This document shows positions 1 to 7,620 of a stretch of DNA of 14,254 nt, one piece after another (position 1 is the first letter of the stretch; the number at the start of each line of letters is the position of its first letter). The notes beneath the pieces are model-generated. The model ran no database searches and was not told the DNA's origin. It was given only the letters and a program-made list of their open reading frames with translations. Source of the stretch: Prevotella sp. UBA5379 (lineage in GTDB: Bacteria > Bacteroidota > Bacteroidia > Bacteroidales > Bacteroidaceae); NCBI GenBank assembly GCA_002409785.1, contig DHOX01000060.1, forward strand, positions 44,902-59,155. The letters run 5' to 3'. Position numbers and translations under genes: made by a program.

Positions 1-14
1 TAGCCTCTTGCCAT
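1..14 (-). CDS. possible start of a further gene in the sigma-factor operon (partial)
   Basis: On the minus strand an ATG (14-12) directly follows the TGA stop of the membrane protein gene (17-15), giving TGAATG with no gap. The frame reads Met-Ala-Arg-Gly and then leaves the window. Such abutting stop/start pairs are usual in tightly packed operons, so a third operon member may begin here. Only four complete codons are visible, so the call rests on position alone and the ATG may be chance. No function can be given. Confidence 0.25.
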
Positions 15-611
15 TCAATCGTCCTTACATTGCTCTTTGATCTGACTGATGATTTCTTCTGCCCTTCTTTGTTTTTTGCGATATTGCCACGTACCGATAA
101 TTCCGCCGATGACCGCACCGATGGCCCCGCCAACAAGAATGCTGGCAGAATTGCCGTTCCGGCCGTGTAATATTTCGAGAACCATCCAGGTGAGCCATAT
201 CACCAGAAAAGGCATACCTATTTTCAGCCAGTTTGCTTCCATCTTCTTCATCCTCGTTATTTTATAACTTACTTCCAACAAGTTCCCTTCCAACAGTTCT
301 TTGGCTCTTATGTCCTTGTGAGAGATGTAGGTATAGATCAAGGCAACTATAAAGAACATATCTGTCACTCCGCAAAACCACCACGAGAAATCCAGCATGT
401 CAACAGACAGCCAGGTCCAGTAAGGTATGGCCAGAAATATCAAGATATAGCCCACCATCGTATCACGATTGATTTTAGACACTTTATCACTCATGATCTT
501 TCTCATCAACTTGTCATTCACGATGCTCTCATTTCTGAGTTTTTTCTTGAGTAATGCAAGTTGTTCCTTCATCTGTCCTAATTCGGTATCTTCATTTGTT
601 TCCATTTTCAT
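15..611 (-). CDS. small four-helix membrane protein, putative partner of the adjacent ECF sigma factor
   Basis: A 198-residue protein I do not recognise as a named family. Residues about 10-48 are polar, rich in Lys, Glu and Leu, and look like a cytoplasmic coiled coil. Four hydrophobic segments follow at about 52-70, 77-97, 130-148 and 155-176. The last is glycine-rich (GGAIGAVIGGIIG). The tail is basic and charged. There is no signal peptide and no zinc-binding His/Cys anti-sigma motif. The gene starts 15 bp after the stop of the sigma factor gene, so the two are almost surely co-transcribed. Known biology: ECF sigma genes are often followed by a membrane anti-sigma factor. Inference: this protein may bind the sigma factor through its N-terminal helix. 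It could equally be a target gene with an unrelated membrane role. Confidence 0.8.
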   Translation of the reverse strand: MKMETNEDTELGQMKEQLALLKKKLRNESIVNDKLMRKIMSDKVSKINRDTMVGYILIFLAIPYWTWLSVDMLDFSWWFCGVTDMFFIVALIYTYISHKDIRAKELLEGNLLEVSYKITRMKKMEANWLKIGMPFLVIWLTWMVLEILHGRNGNSASILVGGAIGAVIGGIIGTWQYRKKQRRAEEIISQIKEQCKDD

Positions 612-626
612 CCTTCATTAAAGGTT

Positions 627-1109
627 CTACATATTTTTCAACTTTTCCTTGATCCTGAACAAGCGTGAAGCCACATTGTGCGTTGAGATCCCGACGATAG
701 CACCGATCTCGTCATAACTGATATTCTCAAGCCAGAGCAGCACGATGGCTCTGTCAAAAAGCTCAAGTCTGTTGATGCGGTCATGCAAGAGTTTCACCTG
801 CCTGGTCTCCTCATCCTTATCTTCAAAAAGATTAACATCCAGACTCAACGGGATCGTCTTCAGCCTCTTCTTTCTGTTTAAGGATATACACGTATTCAAA
901 GCAATTCGGTAAATCCACGTCCGGATATTACTATGACCCATAAAAGAGTCAAAACCCTTCCACAAATTCACTAATACCTCTTGAAACAAGTCGTTCACAT
1001 CATCGGAATCTTTCGCGAACATATAGCACACCGTATAGATCGTGCTCTTGTTCTCTTTTACGATTTGCGCAAATTCTTTTTGTAATGTCTCCATCTTATT
1101 CTTGATCAA
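627..1109 (-). CDS. ECF-type RNA polymerase sigma factor
   Basis: A 160-residue sigma-70 family protein with only regions 2 and 4, the hallmark of the extracytoplasmic function group. Region 2 spans about residues 20-80 and includes DLFQE (40-44), the core-binding helix, and SNIRTWIYRIALN (60-72), which helps melt and read the -10 element. Region 4 spans about 112-158, with the helix-turn-helix ISYDEIGAIVGIS followed by a recognition helix near 144-157. A Lys/Asp/Glu-rich linker lies between them. It would direct core polymerase to a small regulon in response to an unknown signal. The start at Met1 is assumed; Met6 (1094) would also work. The membrane protein gene lies 15 bp downstream and the alkD-like gene is divergent. 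The exact ECF subgroup cannot be assigned by eye. Confidence 0.92.
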   Translation of the reverse strand: MIKNKMETLQKEFAQIVKENKSTIYTVCYMFAKDSDDVNDLFQEVLVNLWKGFDSFMGHSNIRTWIYRIALNTCISLNRKKRLKTIPLSLDVNLFEDKDEETRQVKLLHDRINRLELFDRAIVLLWLENISYDEIGAIVGISTHNVASRLFRIKEKLKNM

Positions 1110-1168
1110 TACTGCCCTTTAGACGCAAGATGATCAAATAAATTACATCACCCAGCAGCAAATTTCTA

Positions 1169-1176
1169 CAAAAATA
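1169..1176 (-). promoter_or_regulatory. candidate -7 element upstream of the sigma factor gene
   Basis: The minus strand reads TATTTTTG, matching the Bacteroidetes -7 consensus TAnnTTTG, about 60 bp before the sigma factor start. I find no TTTG at the expected 19-21 bp upstream, so this is weak. An ECF promoter read by the sigma factor itself would look different and was not recognised. Confidence 0.3.
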
Positions 1177-1253
1177 ATCGTTTACGATCAATTCTTCATA
1201 GAAAAATGGACTCCATTGTCATTTAGGACAGGTAAGAAAAAACTGAATTCCTA

Positions 1254-1269
1254 TATTTTTGTACCTTTG
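1254..1269 (+). promoter_or_regulatory. candidate promoter of the alkD-like gene
   Basis: Two overlapping matches to the Bacteroidetes -7 consensus TAnnTTTG stand in tandem: TATTTTTG at 1254-1261 and TACCTTTG at 1262-1269. Together they read TATTTTTGTACC, a typical form of the element. They lie 52-67 bp before the ATG at 1321. The -33 TTTG is not clear at the right distance. A purine-rich AAAGGA (1305-1310) about 10 bp before the ATG could aid ribosome binding. Confidence 0.45.
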
Positions 1270-1320
1270 TAAACGGTAATCTGAAGAACGACGAAATCTA
1301 TCATAAAGGAAAAAAAAGGC

Positions 1321-2088
1321 ATGAAAAGAACTATAGAAAACAGGCAGGATGTTGAAATGATCCGATTCGAACTGGAGCAGTTTGTTGATCCTGAAAAGCA
1401 AGAAACACTTCCCCGGTTCTTCAAAACCGGAAGAGGCGAATACGGCGAAGGTGATCATTTTTTAGGCATTACGGTGCCTCATATACGCAAGGTGGCAAGG
1501 CAACATCTGGGTCTCAGTCTTGATGGACTCTCCCAGTTGCTGATGTCTCCATGGCATGAACAGCGCATGTGCGCATTGCTCATCATGGTCGAACATGCAA
1601 AATGCACCACCAAACCTCTCTGGCTGAAAGCACATTCGGAAAAAGAAGCAGAAACTCTGCGCCGTAATTTCTATCGTTTCTATCTCCGCCATACCCATCA
1701 GATCAACAACTGGGATCTCGTAGACCTTACAGCACCGGTCATTGTCGGTGAATATCTGATGGATAAGGACCGTGGCATACTCTACCAACTGGCAGACAGT
1801 TCTTTTCTATGGGACCAGCGCATCTCAATCGTCTCCACCTCTGCTTTCATCAAACGCAATGATTTTGCAGATATTTATGCGCTTAGTGAAAAATTGCTGC
1901 ACCACCCCCATGACCTGATGCAAAAGGCGATCGGCTGGATGCTGCGAGAAGCCGGCAAAAGGGACAAAGACAGGCTAACGACTTTTCTTGATCTTCATGC
2001 TTGCGAAATGCCTCGTACGATGCTCCGGTATGCAATAGAGAAATTTCCGGAAGATGAACGGCTATATTACTTGAAAACGTCAAGATAG
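1321..2088 (+). CDS. DNA alkylation repair protein, AlkD-like DNA glycosylase
   Basis: A 255-residue all-helical protein of the AlkC/AlkD HEAT-repeat family, which excises N3- and N7-alkylated purines such as 3-methyladenine and 7-methylguanine without base flipping. The residues that cradle the lesion in the Bacillus cereus enzyme (Trp109, Asp113, Arg148, Trp187) have good counterparts: W131 and D135 in NNWDLVD, R167 in LWDQRIS, and W206 in KAIGWMLREAG. The segment HFLGITVPHIRKVAR (46-60) is the usual N-terminal family signature. Length is about normal for the family (roughly 220-240 residues), with a slightly longer N-terminus; the ATG at 1321 follows a plausible promoter and purine-rich leader. 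It is the only gene on the plus strand, divergent from the sigma factor gene and convergent with the peptidase gene, so it is probably monocistronic. Activity on alkylated DNA is inferred from family. Confidence 0.93.
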   Translation: MKRTIENRQDVEMIRFELEQFVDPEKQETLPRFFKTGRGEYGEGDHFLGITVPHIRKVARQHLGLSLDGLSQLLMSPWHEQRMCALLIMVEHAKCTTKPLWLKAHSEKEAETLRRNFYRFYLRHTHQINNWDLVDLTAPVIVGEYLMDKDRGILYQLADSSFLWDQRISIVSTSAFIKRNDFADIYALSEKLLHHPHDLMQKAIGWMLREAGKRDKDRLTTFLDLHACEMPRTMLRYAIEKFPEDERLYYLKTSR

Positions 2089-2189
2089 CAGAACGTATCC
2101 CCATACGACCTCCCGGTAAAGTCGAACGGACGGCAAATTCAGCTACCCTGGCAAAAAGGCTGAAGGGATGATATCATATTCCTGATAAA

Positions 2190-2300
2190 CCGGCAGGGTC
2201 CATAGAGATAAACCGGATGCACCATACAGGCAGTCCGGATGTACCATACAGACCACCTGGATGCACCATAGAGATAAGCCGGATGCACCATGCAGGCAGT
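2190..2300. repeat. imperfect tandem repeat, five units of 21-23 bp, 66 bp higher-order period
   Basis: Five consecutive units begin at 2190, 2213, 2235, 2256 and 2279, with a shared core close to CCGGATGCACCATACAG. Unit ends alternate between GATAAA/GATAAG, GGCAGT and GACCA. The block 2201-2235 recurs at 2267-2301, exactly 66 bp away, with only two mismatches over 35 bp, so a three-unit block has probably been duplicated. It lies between the convergent alkD-like and peptidase genes, just beyond the peptidase terminator. Because 66 is divisible by three, two minus-strand frames stay open across it and give repetitive peptides. These frames run into the terminator hairpin and look non-coding. 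No function is known to me. Confidence 0.85.
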
Positions 2301-2320
2301 CTGATTCCTCCCTGAAACAT

Positions 2321-2355
2321 AAAAAGGGGGGGTACCCCTGAATGAGATACCCCCC
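2321..2355 (-). terminator. intrinsic terminator of the M13 peptidase gene
   Basis: On the minus strand a stem GGGGGGTA / TACCCCCC (arms 2348-2355 and 2327-2334, 13-nt loop) is followed by one C and a run of five T. It begins 22 bp after the peptidase stop codon. The GC-rich stem and T-run fit a factor-independent terminator. Any transcript of the convergent alkD-like gene would cross the same hairpin without a T-tail on its side. Confidence 0.8.
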
Positions 2356-2377
2356 TCCAACTATCAAAATGTAAGAT

Positions 2378-4417
2378 TTACCAGAGTTGCAAACGCTGAT
2401 TTTCAGGCAAGAACATCTTATCTCCCGGTTTTACATTCCATGCCTTATAGAAAGCGTCAATATGTGGAAGAGCCCCGTCTACGCGCCATCTTCCCAAGGA
2501 ATGCGGGTCCTGCTTGACACGATTACGAATCTCTTTGTTCGTAATGTTATCAGCCCATACACCTGCGAATGCGAGGAAGAAACGCTGGTCAGGGGTAAAA
2601 CCATCAATCGTCTTCAGAGGATGCTTTGCCGTAGCCTGCTTATAAGCATTAAAAGAAACCTGAAGGCCTCCATGGTCAGCAAGGTTCTCCCCCAGTGTCA
2701 GTTCGCCATTTTCATACAGTCCGGGCAGCACTTCAATATGGTCAAAATACTTTGCATAGAGTTGAGCCCGTTTCTTGAAGTTGCTCGCATCACTGGCCGT
2801 CCACCAGTTTTTCATATTCCCATTAGCATCATACTGGCGTCCCTGGTCATCAAATCCATGAGTCATTTCGTGTCCGATGACGACCCCTATGCCGCCGTAG
2901 TTAAAGGCGGCATCAGCCTTAGGATCAAAATAAGGATACTGTAAAATGCCGGCCGGGAAGCAGATCTCGTTAGTTGTCGGATTATAATAAGCATTTACCG
3001 TCTGAGGCGTCATCAGCCATTCATCCCGGTCCACCGGTTTACCGGCTTTCTCCTCAATATCCTGATTGTGGTGAAAAAGACGGCATGCCACCACATTATC
3101 GTAATAAGAGCGTGAAGGATCAATATTCAGTTTAGAATAGTCCTTCCATTTATTAGGATAGCCGATCTTGATCAGAAATTTATCGAGTTTCTGATGAGCA
3201 GCAGCCTTAGTCGTATCACTCATCCATGTCTGTGCATCAATCCGCTGTCCGAGACTCACCTGGAGATTATGCACTAACTCTTCCATATATTTCTTAGACG
3301 ATTCCGGGAAATAACGCTTGACATAAATTCTGCCCAGCACTTCCCCCATCTGGTCCTGGACCTGATTGGTAGCCCGCTTCCACAATGGATCATCCACCTT
3401 ACGGCCTCTCATTGTCTTGCCAAAGAAATCAAACTGAGCCTCCCGTATAGTATCGGTGAGATAGTCAGCGGAATTTTCAATGACACTCCATTCCATCAAA
3501 GCCTTGATGTCTTCAGGTGTCTGCAATGTAATCAGTTTGTCCAGTCCCGACATAAACTCCGGTTGACCCACGACGACCATCTGGATATACTCCGGCCGGA
3601 TACCTTCAGCCCCCGTAATTTCCTTTAAAGGAATATCAGGATAGTCCGCATCAAACTGTTTCAGGGTCATCTTATGATAGTTGGATTCGGGATCACGCAG
3701 GTCAGTCATGCTCCTGGAGATCAAGGCCACGAGCGTCTCCTGGCGGAACACCGCATCCCGGCGCTGTGCAGCCTCTTCCGCATTGAAGCCATACAGGCGG
3801 AACATCTTATCAATAAATTGCCTGTAAGCATTACGGATTGCTACGGTAGCGGAATCATTATTGATATAATAATCCTTCTCGCCCAAGGTCAGTCCATCCT
3901 GCCCGATATTCAGGATATTCATGGCAGCATTCTTCTGGTCAGCATCAAAATCATCATCAAACTGCATACCCAGTCCCCGTGAAGCATACTTGAGTTGGAG
4001 TCTGCGCAGATCCTCAATGGTTCCGGCAGCCTCAATTTCTTTAAGGACAGGCTCAACAGGCGCCAGCCCCTCCTGATTGCGACGATTCACATCAAGAGCC
4101 AGTTTATAAAAATCCGCCAGCTTCTGTTCAATCGTACCCTTGGAGTAATGCTTCTTTTCCAGTCCGGTCAAGATCGTATTGATACGCTTGTTATTATTGT
4201 CCTGAAGCTGGTCAAAGGTGCCGAAACGGCTACGAGAAGGAGGCAACGGATTCAGTTTCTGCCATCCGCCGTCAGCAAACTCATAGAAATCATCTTGAGG
4301 ACGTACCGAGCGGTCCAGGTCCTTTTCATTCAGTCCCGACCGATTCTGTGCCATACCCACCACAGGGGTAACCACCATCATCATCATCGGAAGAATTTTT
4401 CTCATGTTCATATTCAT
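2378..4417 (-). CDS. pepO: M13 (neprilysin/PepO) family zinc endopeptidase, exported
   Basis: A 679-residue metallopeptidase of the neprilysin family, cleaving oligopeptides outside the cytoplasm. A signal peptide is visible: MRKILPMMMMVVTPVVGMAQ, with likely cleavage after Ala23. The N-terminal M13 domain (about 35-430) starts with the family hallmark RPQDDFYEFADGGW. The catalytic domain carries NAYYNP (475-480, substrate backbone binding), the zinc motif HEMTH (516-520) and ENLAD (577-581), whose Glu is the third zinc ligand. VWAD (620-623) and the DPHS...RWRVDG segment (637-648) complete the site. It ends in LQLW without the terminal Cys of mammalian neprilysins. The gene follows the ABC-F gene by 40 bp, probably in one transcript, and ends at a strong terminator. 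Start: ATG at 4417 or the in-frame ATGs at codons 3 and 5; codon 5 gives the most compact signal peptide. pepO is a family-level symbol. Confidence 0.95.
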   Translation of the reverse strand: MNMNMRKILPMMMMVVTPVVGMAQNRSGLNEKDLDRSVRPQDDFYEFADGGWQKLNPLPPSRSRFGTFDQLQDNNNKRINTILTGLEKKHYSKGTIEQKLADFYKLALDVNRRNQEGLAPVEPVLKEIEAAGTIEDLRRLQLKYASRGLGMQFDDDFDADQKNAAMNILNIGQDGLTLGEKDYYINNDSATVAIRNAYRQFIDKMFRLYGFNAEEAAQRRDAVFRQETLVALISRSMTDLRDPESNYHKMTLKQFDADYPDIPLKEITGAEGIRPEYIQMVVVGQPEFMSGLDKLITLQTPEDIKALMEWSVIENSADYLTDTIREAQFDFFGKTMRGRKVDDPLWKRATNQVQDQMGEVLGRIYVKRYFPESSKKYMEELVHNLQVSLGQRIDAQTWMSDTTKAAAHQKLDKFLIKIGYPNKWKDYSKLNIDPSRSYYDNVVACRLFHHNQDIEEKAGKPVDRDEWLMTPQTVNAYYNPTTNEICFPAGILQYPYFDPKADAAFNYGGIGVVIGHEMTHGFDDQGRQYDANGNMKNWWTASDASNFKKRAQLYAKYFDHIEVLPGLYENGELTLGENLADHGGLQVSFNAYKQATAKHPLKTIDGFTPDQRFFLAFAGVWADNITNKEIRNRVKQDPHSLGRWRVDGALPHIDAFYKAWNVKPGDKMFLPENQRLQLW

Positions 4418-4457
4418 TTACAATTAAAAAATTACACATTACCTTTTTCAGGAATCC

Positions 4458-6446
4458 CTATTCCTGTATCTCCTCCAACTTCTGGGAAAGGATCATCCAC
4501 TTGTCATTTTCCTGATCCAAGGCCTCCTTGGTAGACGTATATTCCGTAACCAATTTCATATTCGAAGCATTCTCAGCTTTCATCAGCAAGGCATCAAGTT
4601 CCTTGATCCGCTTTTCCATGGAGGTGATCTTCTCCTCACTATCCTTTACCGCACGCTCAGCCTTACGCACTTTTTTCTGTTGTTCTTTATGCTCCGCATA
4701 ACTCTGCTTATTGGAATTCTGGCCCCCGTCCTGTTCAGGATCCTTTGCCAAAGGCTGTTGTACAGTTTCATCCCGGTCAGCAGGAGCATTCAAGACCTCA
4801 TCAATGGCATGCTGAGCATATTCGCCATCAGCCCCACACTCAGCATTTTTCACCCGTAACCAGTCATAGATTCCTCCAAGGTGCTCTTTCACCTCACCGC
4901 CCCCGAATTCATAAACTTTCGATACCAGTCCGTCCAGGAATTCCCTGTCATGGCTGACAATCACGGCCGTACCGTCAAAAGCCTTGATAGCTTCCTTCAG
5001 CACATCCTTGGAGGGCATATCCAGATGGTTGGTCGGTTCATCAAGGATCAGGAGATTCACCGGCTCGAGGAGGAGTTTGATCATCGCCAGTCGGCTCCGT
5101 TCTCCCCCGCTGAGCACCTTAACTTTTTTCTCACTGATCTCACCGCCAAACATAAAAGCGCCGAGGAGATTATTGATTTTCAGTCTCATCTCACCCGTAG
5201 CTACCTGATCGATCGTATCATAGATAGACAGATTCTCATCCAGCAACTGTGCCTGGTTCTGCGCAAAATACCCGATATGTACATTATGTCCGATCTTCAG
5301 TTTCCCCTTGAAAGGGATCTCCCCCAGGATACATTTCACAAGAGTGGACTTCCCCTCCCCGTTCTTTCCTACAAAAGCCACCTTCTCACCCCGTTTTACA
5401 GTAAACGTGACATGATCAAAGATCAGATGGTCTCCATACGACTTGCTGACATTCTCACAAATGATGGGATGATCCCCACTTCTTAGACATGGGGGAAATT
5501 TCAGATGCATGACAGAATTATCCACATCATCCACTTCTATGGGTTTGATCTTAGCCAACTGTTTGATGCGGCTCTGAACCTGAACGGCCTTGGAAGGCTT
5601 GTAGCGGAAACGTTCAATGAACGCCTTTGTGTCCGCTATCTCCTTCTGCTGGTTCTCATAAGCGCGGAGCTGCTGCTCATGGCGCTCTTTATGCAAGACG
5701 ACATATTCATTGTATTTTACCTTATAATCTTCCACATGGCCGCAAGTAATCTCCAGGGTCCTGTTCGTGACATTATTGATAAAAGCACGATCATGGCTGA
5801 CAAGGAGCACTGCGCTGGAAGACTGTTGCAAAAATTTTTCCAGCCATGTGATACTTTCTATATCCAAATGGTTGGTCGGCTCATCAAGGAGCAGGACATC
5901 AGGTTTCCGAAGCAGGATCTTCGCCAGCTCGATGCGCATGCGCCACCCACCGGAGAGTTCTCTGGTGGGACGCTCAAAATCAGAGCGCTCGAATCCGAGA
6001 CCGATAAGGACCCGCTCGATGTCAGCTTCATCATTCTCCCCGCCCATCATCAGGTAACGTTCCTGTTCCTGGGTGAAATGCTCTACCAGTTCGTTATAGC
6101 TGTCACTCTCATAATCCGTGCGGTCAGCCATCTCCTTCTGCATACTTTTCAGGTAGGTCTCAATCCTCGTATGGTCAGCAAACGCCTTCCGCGCCTCCTC
6201 CTTTACGGAAGTATCATCCTGAAGTTTCATCACCTGAGGCAGGTAGCCAATGGTGCAATCCTTCGGAATGGATATGGTTCCGGCAGTAGGTTTCTGCAAA
6301 CCGTCAATGATCTTGAGCATGGTAGATTTCCCCGCACCGTTCTTGCCTACCAAGGCAATGCGGTCATGCTCATTGATAACAAAACTAACATCCGAAAACA
6401 AAGGCTTGACACCGAACTCAACCTTTAAACCTTCTATTGAAATCAT
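4458..6446 (-). CDS. ABC-F family ATPase (Uup/YdiF-like)
   Basis: A 662-residue soluble protein with two ATP-binding cassettes and no membrane segments, so an ABC-F translation factor rather than a transporter. Cassette 1: Walker A GKNGAGKS (34-41), signature LSGGW (164-168), Walker B LLLDEP (185-190), switch SHD (217-219). Cassette 2: GKNGEGKS (360-367), LSGGE (445-449), LILDEP (466-471), SHD (498-500). Between them lies a charged helical linker (about 240-315), the P-site tRNA interaction motif. After residue 530 comes a low-complexity stretch and then a Lys/Glu coiled coil (about 580-660), as in Uup-type members. Known of the family: binding in the ribosomal E site to relieve stalling, or antibiotic resistance in some members. 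Which applies here cannot be told, though the full-length C-terminal coil favours a housekeeping role. It has its own promoter and shares a transcript with the M13 peptidase gene. Confidence 0.95.
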   Translation of the reverse strand: MISIEGLKVEFGVKPLFSDVSFVINEHDRIALVGKNGAGKSTMLKIIDGLQKPTAGTISIPKDCTIGYLPQVMKLQDDTSVKEEARKAFADHTRIETYLKSMQKEMADRTDYESDSYNELVEHFTQEQERYLMMGGENDEADIERVLIGLGFERSDFERPTRELSGGWRMRIELAKILLRKPDVLLLDEPTNHLDIESITWLEKFLQQSSSAVLLVSHDRAFINNVTNRTLEITCGHVEDYKVKYNEYVVLHKERHEQQLRAYENQQKEIADTKAFIERFRYKPSKAVQVQSRIKQLAKIKPIEVDDVDNSVMHLKFPPCLRSGDHPIICENVSKSYGDHLIFDHVTFTVKRGEKVAFVGKNGEGKSTLVKCILGEIPFKGKLKIGHNVHIGYFAQNQAQLLDENLSIYDTIDQVATGEMRLKINNLLGAFMFGGEISEKKVKVLSGGERSRLAMIKLLLEPVNLLILDEPTNHLDMPSKDVLKEAIKAFDGTAVIVSHDREFLDGLVSKVYEFGGGEVKEHLGGIYDWLRVKNAECGADGEYAQHAIDEVLNAPADRDETVQQPLAKDPEQDGGQNSNKQSYAEHKEQQKKVRKAERAVKDSEEKITSMEKRIKELDALLMKAENASNMKLVTEYTSTKEALDQENDKWMILSQKLEEIQE

Positions 6447-6477
6447 GATTCAGTCATTCTATATAGTATATGGAATG

Positions 6478-6508
6478 CAAAAATACAAAAACAAAACAGA
6501 AACACAAA
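6478..6508 (-). promoter_or_regulatory. Bacteroidetes-type promoter of the ABC-F/peptidase unit
   Basis: On the minus strand TTTG (6508-6505) is followed after exactly 19 bp by TATTTTTG (6485-6478), matching the Bacteroidetes -33/-7 consensus TTTG and TAnnTTTG at the preferred spacing. Initiation would fall near 6471, about 25 nt before the ABC-F start codon. The A-rich surroundings on the plus strand lower the specificity somewhat. Confidence 0.7.
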
Positions 6509-6575
6509 ATAAATGATTCTTTTTCAAGACATACTACCTCCACGGAGGCCAGCCACAAGGAAGCAACTTCTCCGG

Positions 6576-7154
6576 CTAAGCCGCCAGATCATGCACCAGG
6601 ATCTTCACCCCAATGAGAATAAGGATGATTCCTCCTGCCAGTTCAGGTCGAAGACGGCAATTCAAACTACTCCCAAAACGGATACCCAGCAGATGACCGG
6701 TAATGCTGAAAAGAAAAGATACCGTGCCGATCATAGTCAAAGGCAAGACCATGCTTGAAAAAGAATGGTATCCCATACAGGTAAAAGAGATCCCTACCGC
6801 CATGGCGTCAATACTCGTGGCCACAGCCAGCAACAGTTGGGTTTTGAAATTCCGAGGATTAAACTTCTTCTCTTTTTCCGGCAGGAAAGAATCACGGATC
6901 ATCCTCAAGCCCAAGAGCAACAGCAAGCCAAAAGCGATCCAGTGGTCATAAGCCTCAATATACTTCATGAAATAGCGTGTCCCCATCCATCCTGCAAAGG
7001 GCATGAAAGCCTGGAAAAAGCCAAAAAGAAAACTCACCTGGAGGATCACCTTCCATACCTTCCCTTTCAATATCATACCGGAAATGACCGACACGGCAAA
7101 ACAATCCATAGCCAGGGCTATAGACAGGAAGAGAAGATCAAGGAAATTCTTCAT
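6576..7154 (-). CDS. mntP: MntP-type manganese efflux pump
   Basis: A 192-residue inner-membrane protein with six predicted helices, the normal size and layout of MntP (DUF204), which exports Mn2+ and protects against manganese excess. Two related halves are seen. The first carries the conserved acidic residue in SIALAMDCFAVS (Asp17) and FQAFMPFAGWMG (48-58). The second has SIDAMAVGISF (114-124, with Asp116). Asp residues in these two helices are needed for transport in the E. coli protein. A charged loop near 90-105 separates the halves. The gene sits alone between the rplT terminator and the ABC-F promoter, 25 bp downstream of the former. I see no yybP-ykoY manganese riboswitch, and the space upstream is too short for one. 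No clear promoter or terminator was found. Confidence 0.92.
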   Translation of the reverse strand: MKNFLDLLFLSIALAMDCFAVSVISGMILKGKVWKVILQVSFLFGFFQAFMPFAGWMGTRYFMKYIEAYDHWIAFGLLLLLGLRMIRDSFLPEKEKKFNPRNFKTQLLLAVATSIDAMAVGISFTCMGYHSFSSMVLPLTMIGTVSFLFSITGHLLGIRFGSSLNCRLRPELAGGIILILIGVKILVHDLAA

Positions 7155-7179
7155 AGAAATCTTTACTGCTTAAAAGGTC

Positions 7180-7213
7180 GAAAAAAAAATTGCACCTCAA
7201 TAAAGGTGCAATT
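7180..7213 (-). terminator. intrinsic terminator of the infC-rpmI-rplT operon
   Basis: On the minus strand a perfect 10-bp stem AATTGCACCT / AGGTGCAATT (arms 7213-7204 and 7197-7188, six-base loop) runs directly into a run of T. The run is nine bases long in total and its first two overlap the stem foot. It begins 26 bp after the rplT stop codon, a textbook factor-independent terminator. Confidence 0.92.
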
Positions 7214-7239
7214 CTATAGATAGAATCTGAACGGACAGA

Positions 7240-7584
7240 TTACTTGATCTTCTCTACGATAGCTTTGAAAGCCTCCGGCTGGTTCATTGCTAAATCAGCG
7301 AGAACCTTCCTGTTGATCTCGATGCCTGCCTTATGCAGAGCACCCATCAGCTGGCTATAACTCATATCCTCTTGACGGGCAGCCGCATTAATACGTTGGA
7401 TCCACAGTGCGCGGAAGTTGCGCTTCTTAGTCTTCCTGTCACGGTAAGCATAGGTAAGACCCTTTTCCCAAGAGTTCTTAGCTATCGTCCAAACATTCTT
7501 TCTAGCTCCGTACTGACCTCTGGTAAGCTTCAGGATTTTTGTTCTCTTTGCCTTTGAAGCTACATGATTTACTGATCTTGGCAT
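7240..7584 (-). CDS. rplT: 50S ribosomal protein L20
   Basis: A 114-residue, strongly basic protein starting MPRSVNHVASKAKRTKILKL, the conserved L20 N-terminus that threads into 23S rRNA. The family block NSWEKGLTYAYRDRKTKKR with FRALWIQRINAAAR is present, as is the C-terminal globular part with LAMNQPEAFKAIVEK. Length matches the usual 114-120 residues. L20 is needed early in 50S subunit assembly. It is the last gene of the infC-rpmI-rplT operon, 36 bp after rpmI and just before the terminator. Confidence 0.98.
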   Translation of the reverse strand: MPRSVNHVASKAKRTKILKLTRGQYGARKNVWTIAKNSWEKGLTYAYRDRKTKKRNFRALWIQRINAAARQEDMSYSQLMGALHKAGIEINRKVLADLAMNQPEAFKAIVEKIK

Positions 7585-7620
7585 AATTTTCTTTCTTTAA
7601 AAGTTAGACTAATAATTTGA

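Noticed and set aside
2094..2164. Short inverted repeats (CGTAT/ATACG and TTCAGC/GCTGAA) after the alkD-like gene
   Set aside because: The stems have only five or six pairs and neither is followed by a T-run on the plus strand, so a terminator for the alkD-like gene is not supported.
2139..2367. Two overlapping minus-strand open frames of 73-74 codons over the tandem repeat
   Set aside because: Both stay open because the repeat period is divisible by three. Both also run through the peptidase terminator hairpin, and neither has a start context or similarity I know.
4449..4466. Inverted repeat CAGGAAT / ATTCCTG over the ABC-F stop codon
   Set aside because: The stem has seven pairs, but on the minus strand it is followed by A-rich sequence rather than a T-run, so it is not a terminator.
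4881..6428. Plus-strand open frames of 201 and 307 codons opposite the ABC-F gene
   Set aside because: The minus strand encodes all motifs of a full-length ABC-F protein here. The antisense products show no family features and lack a promoter.
7155..7239. Manganese riboswitch (yybP-ykoY type) upstream of mntP
   Set aside because: Only 85 bp separate rplT from mntP, and the rplT terminator occupies much of it. No riboswitch core could be fitted.
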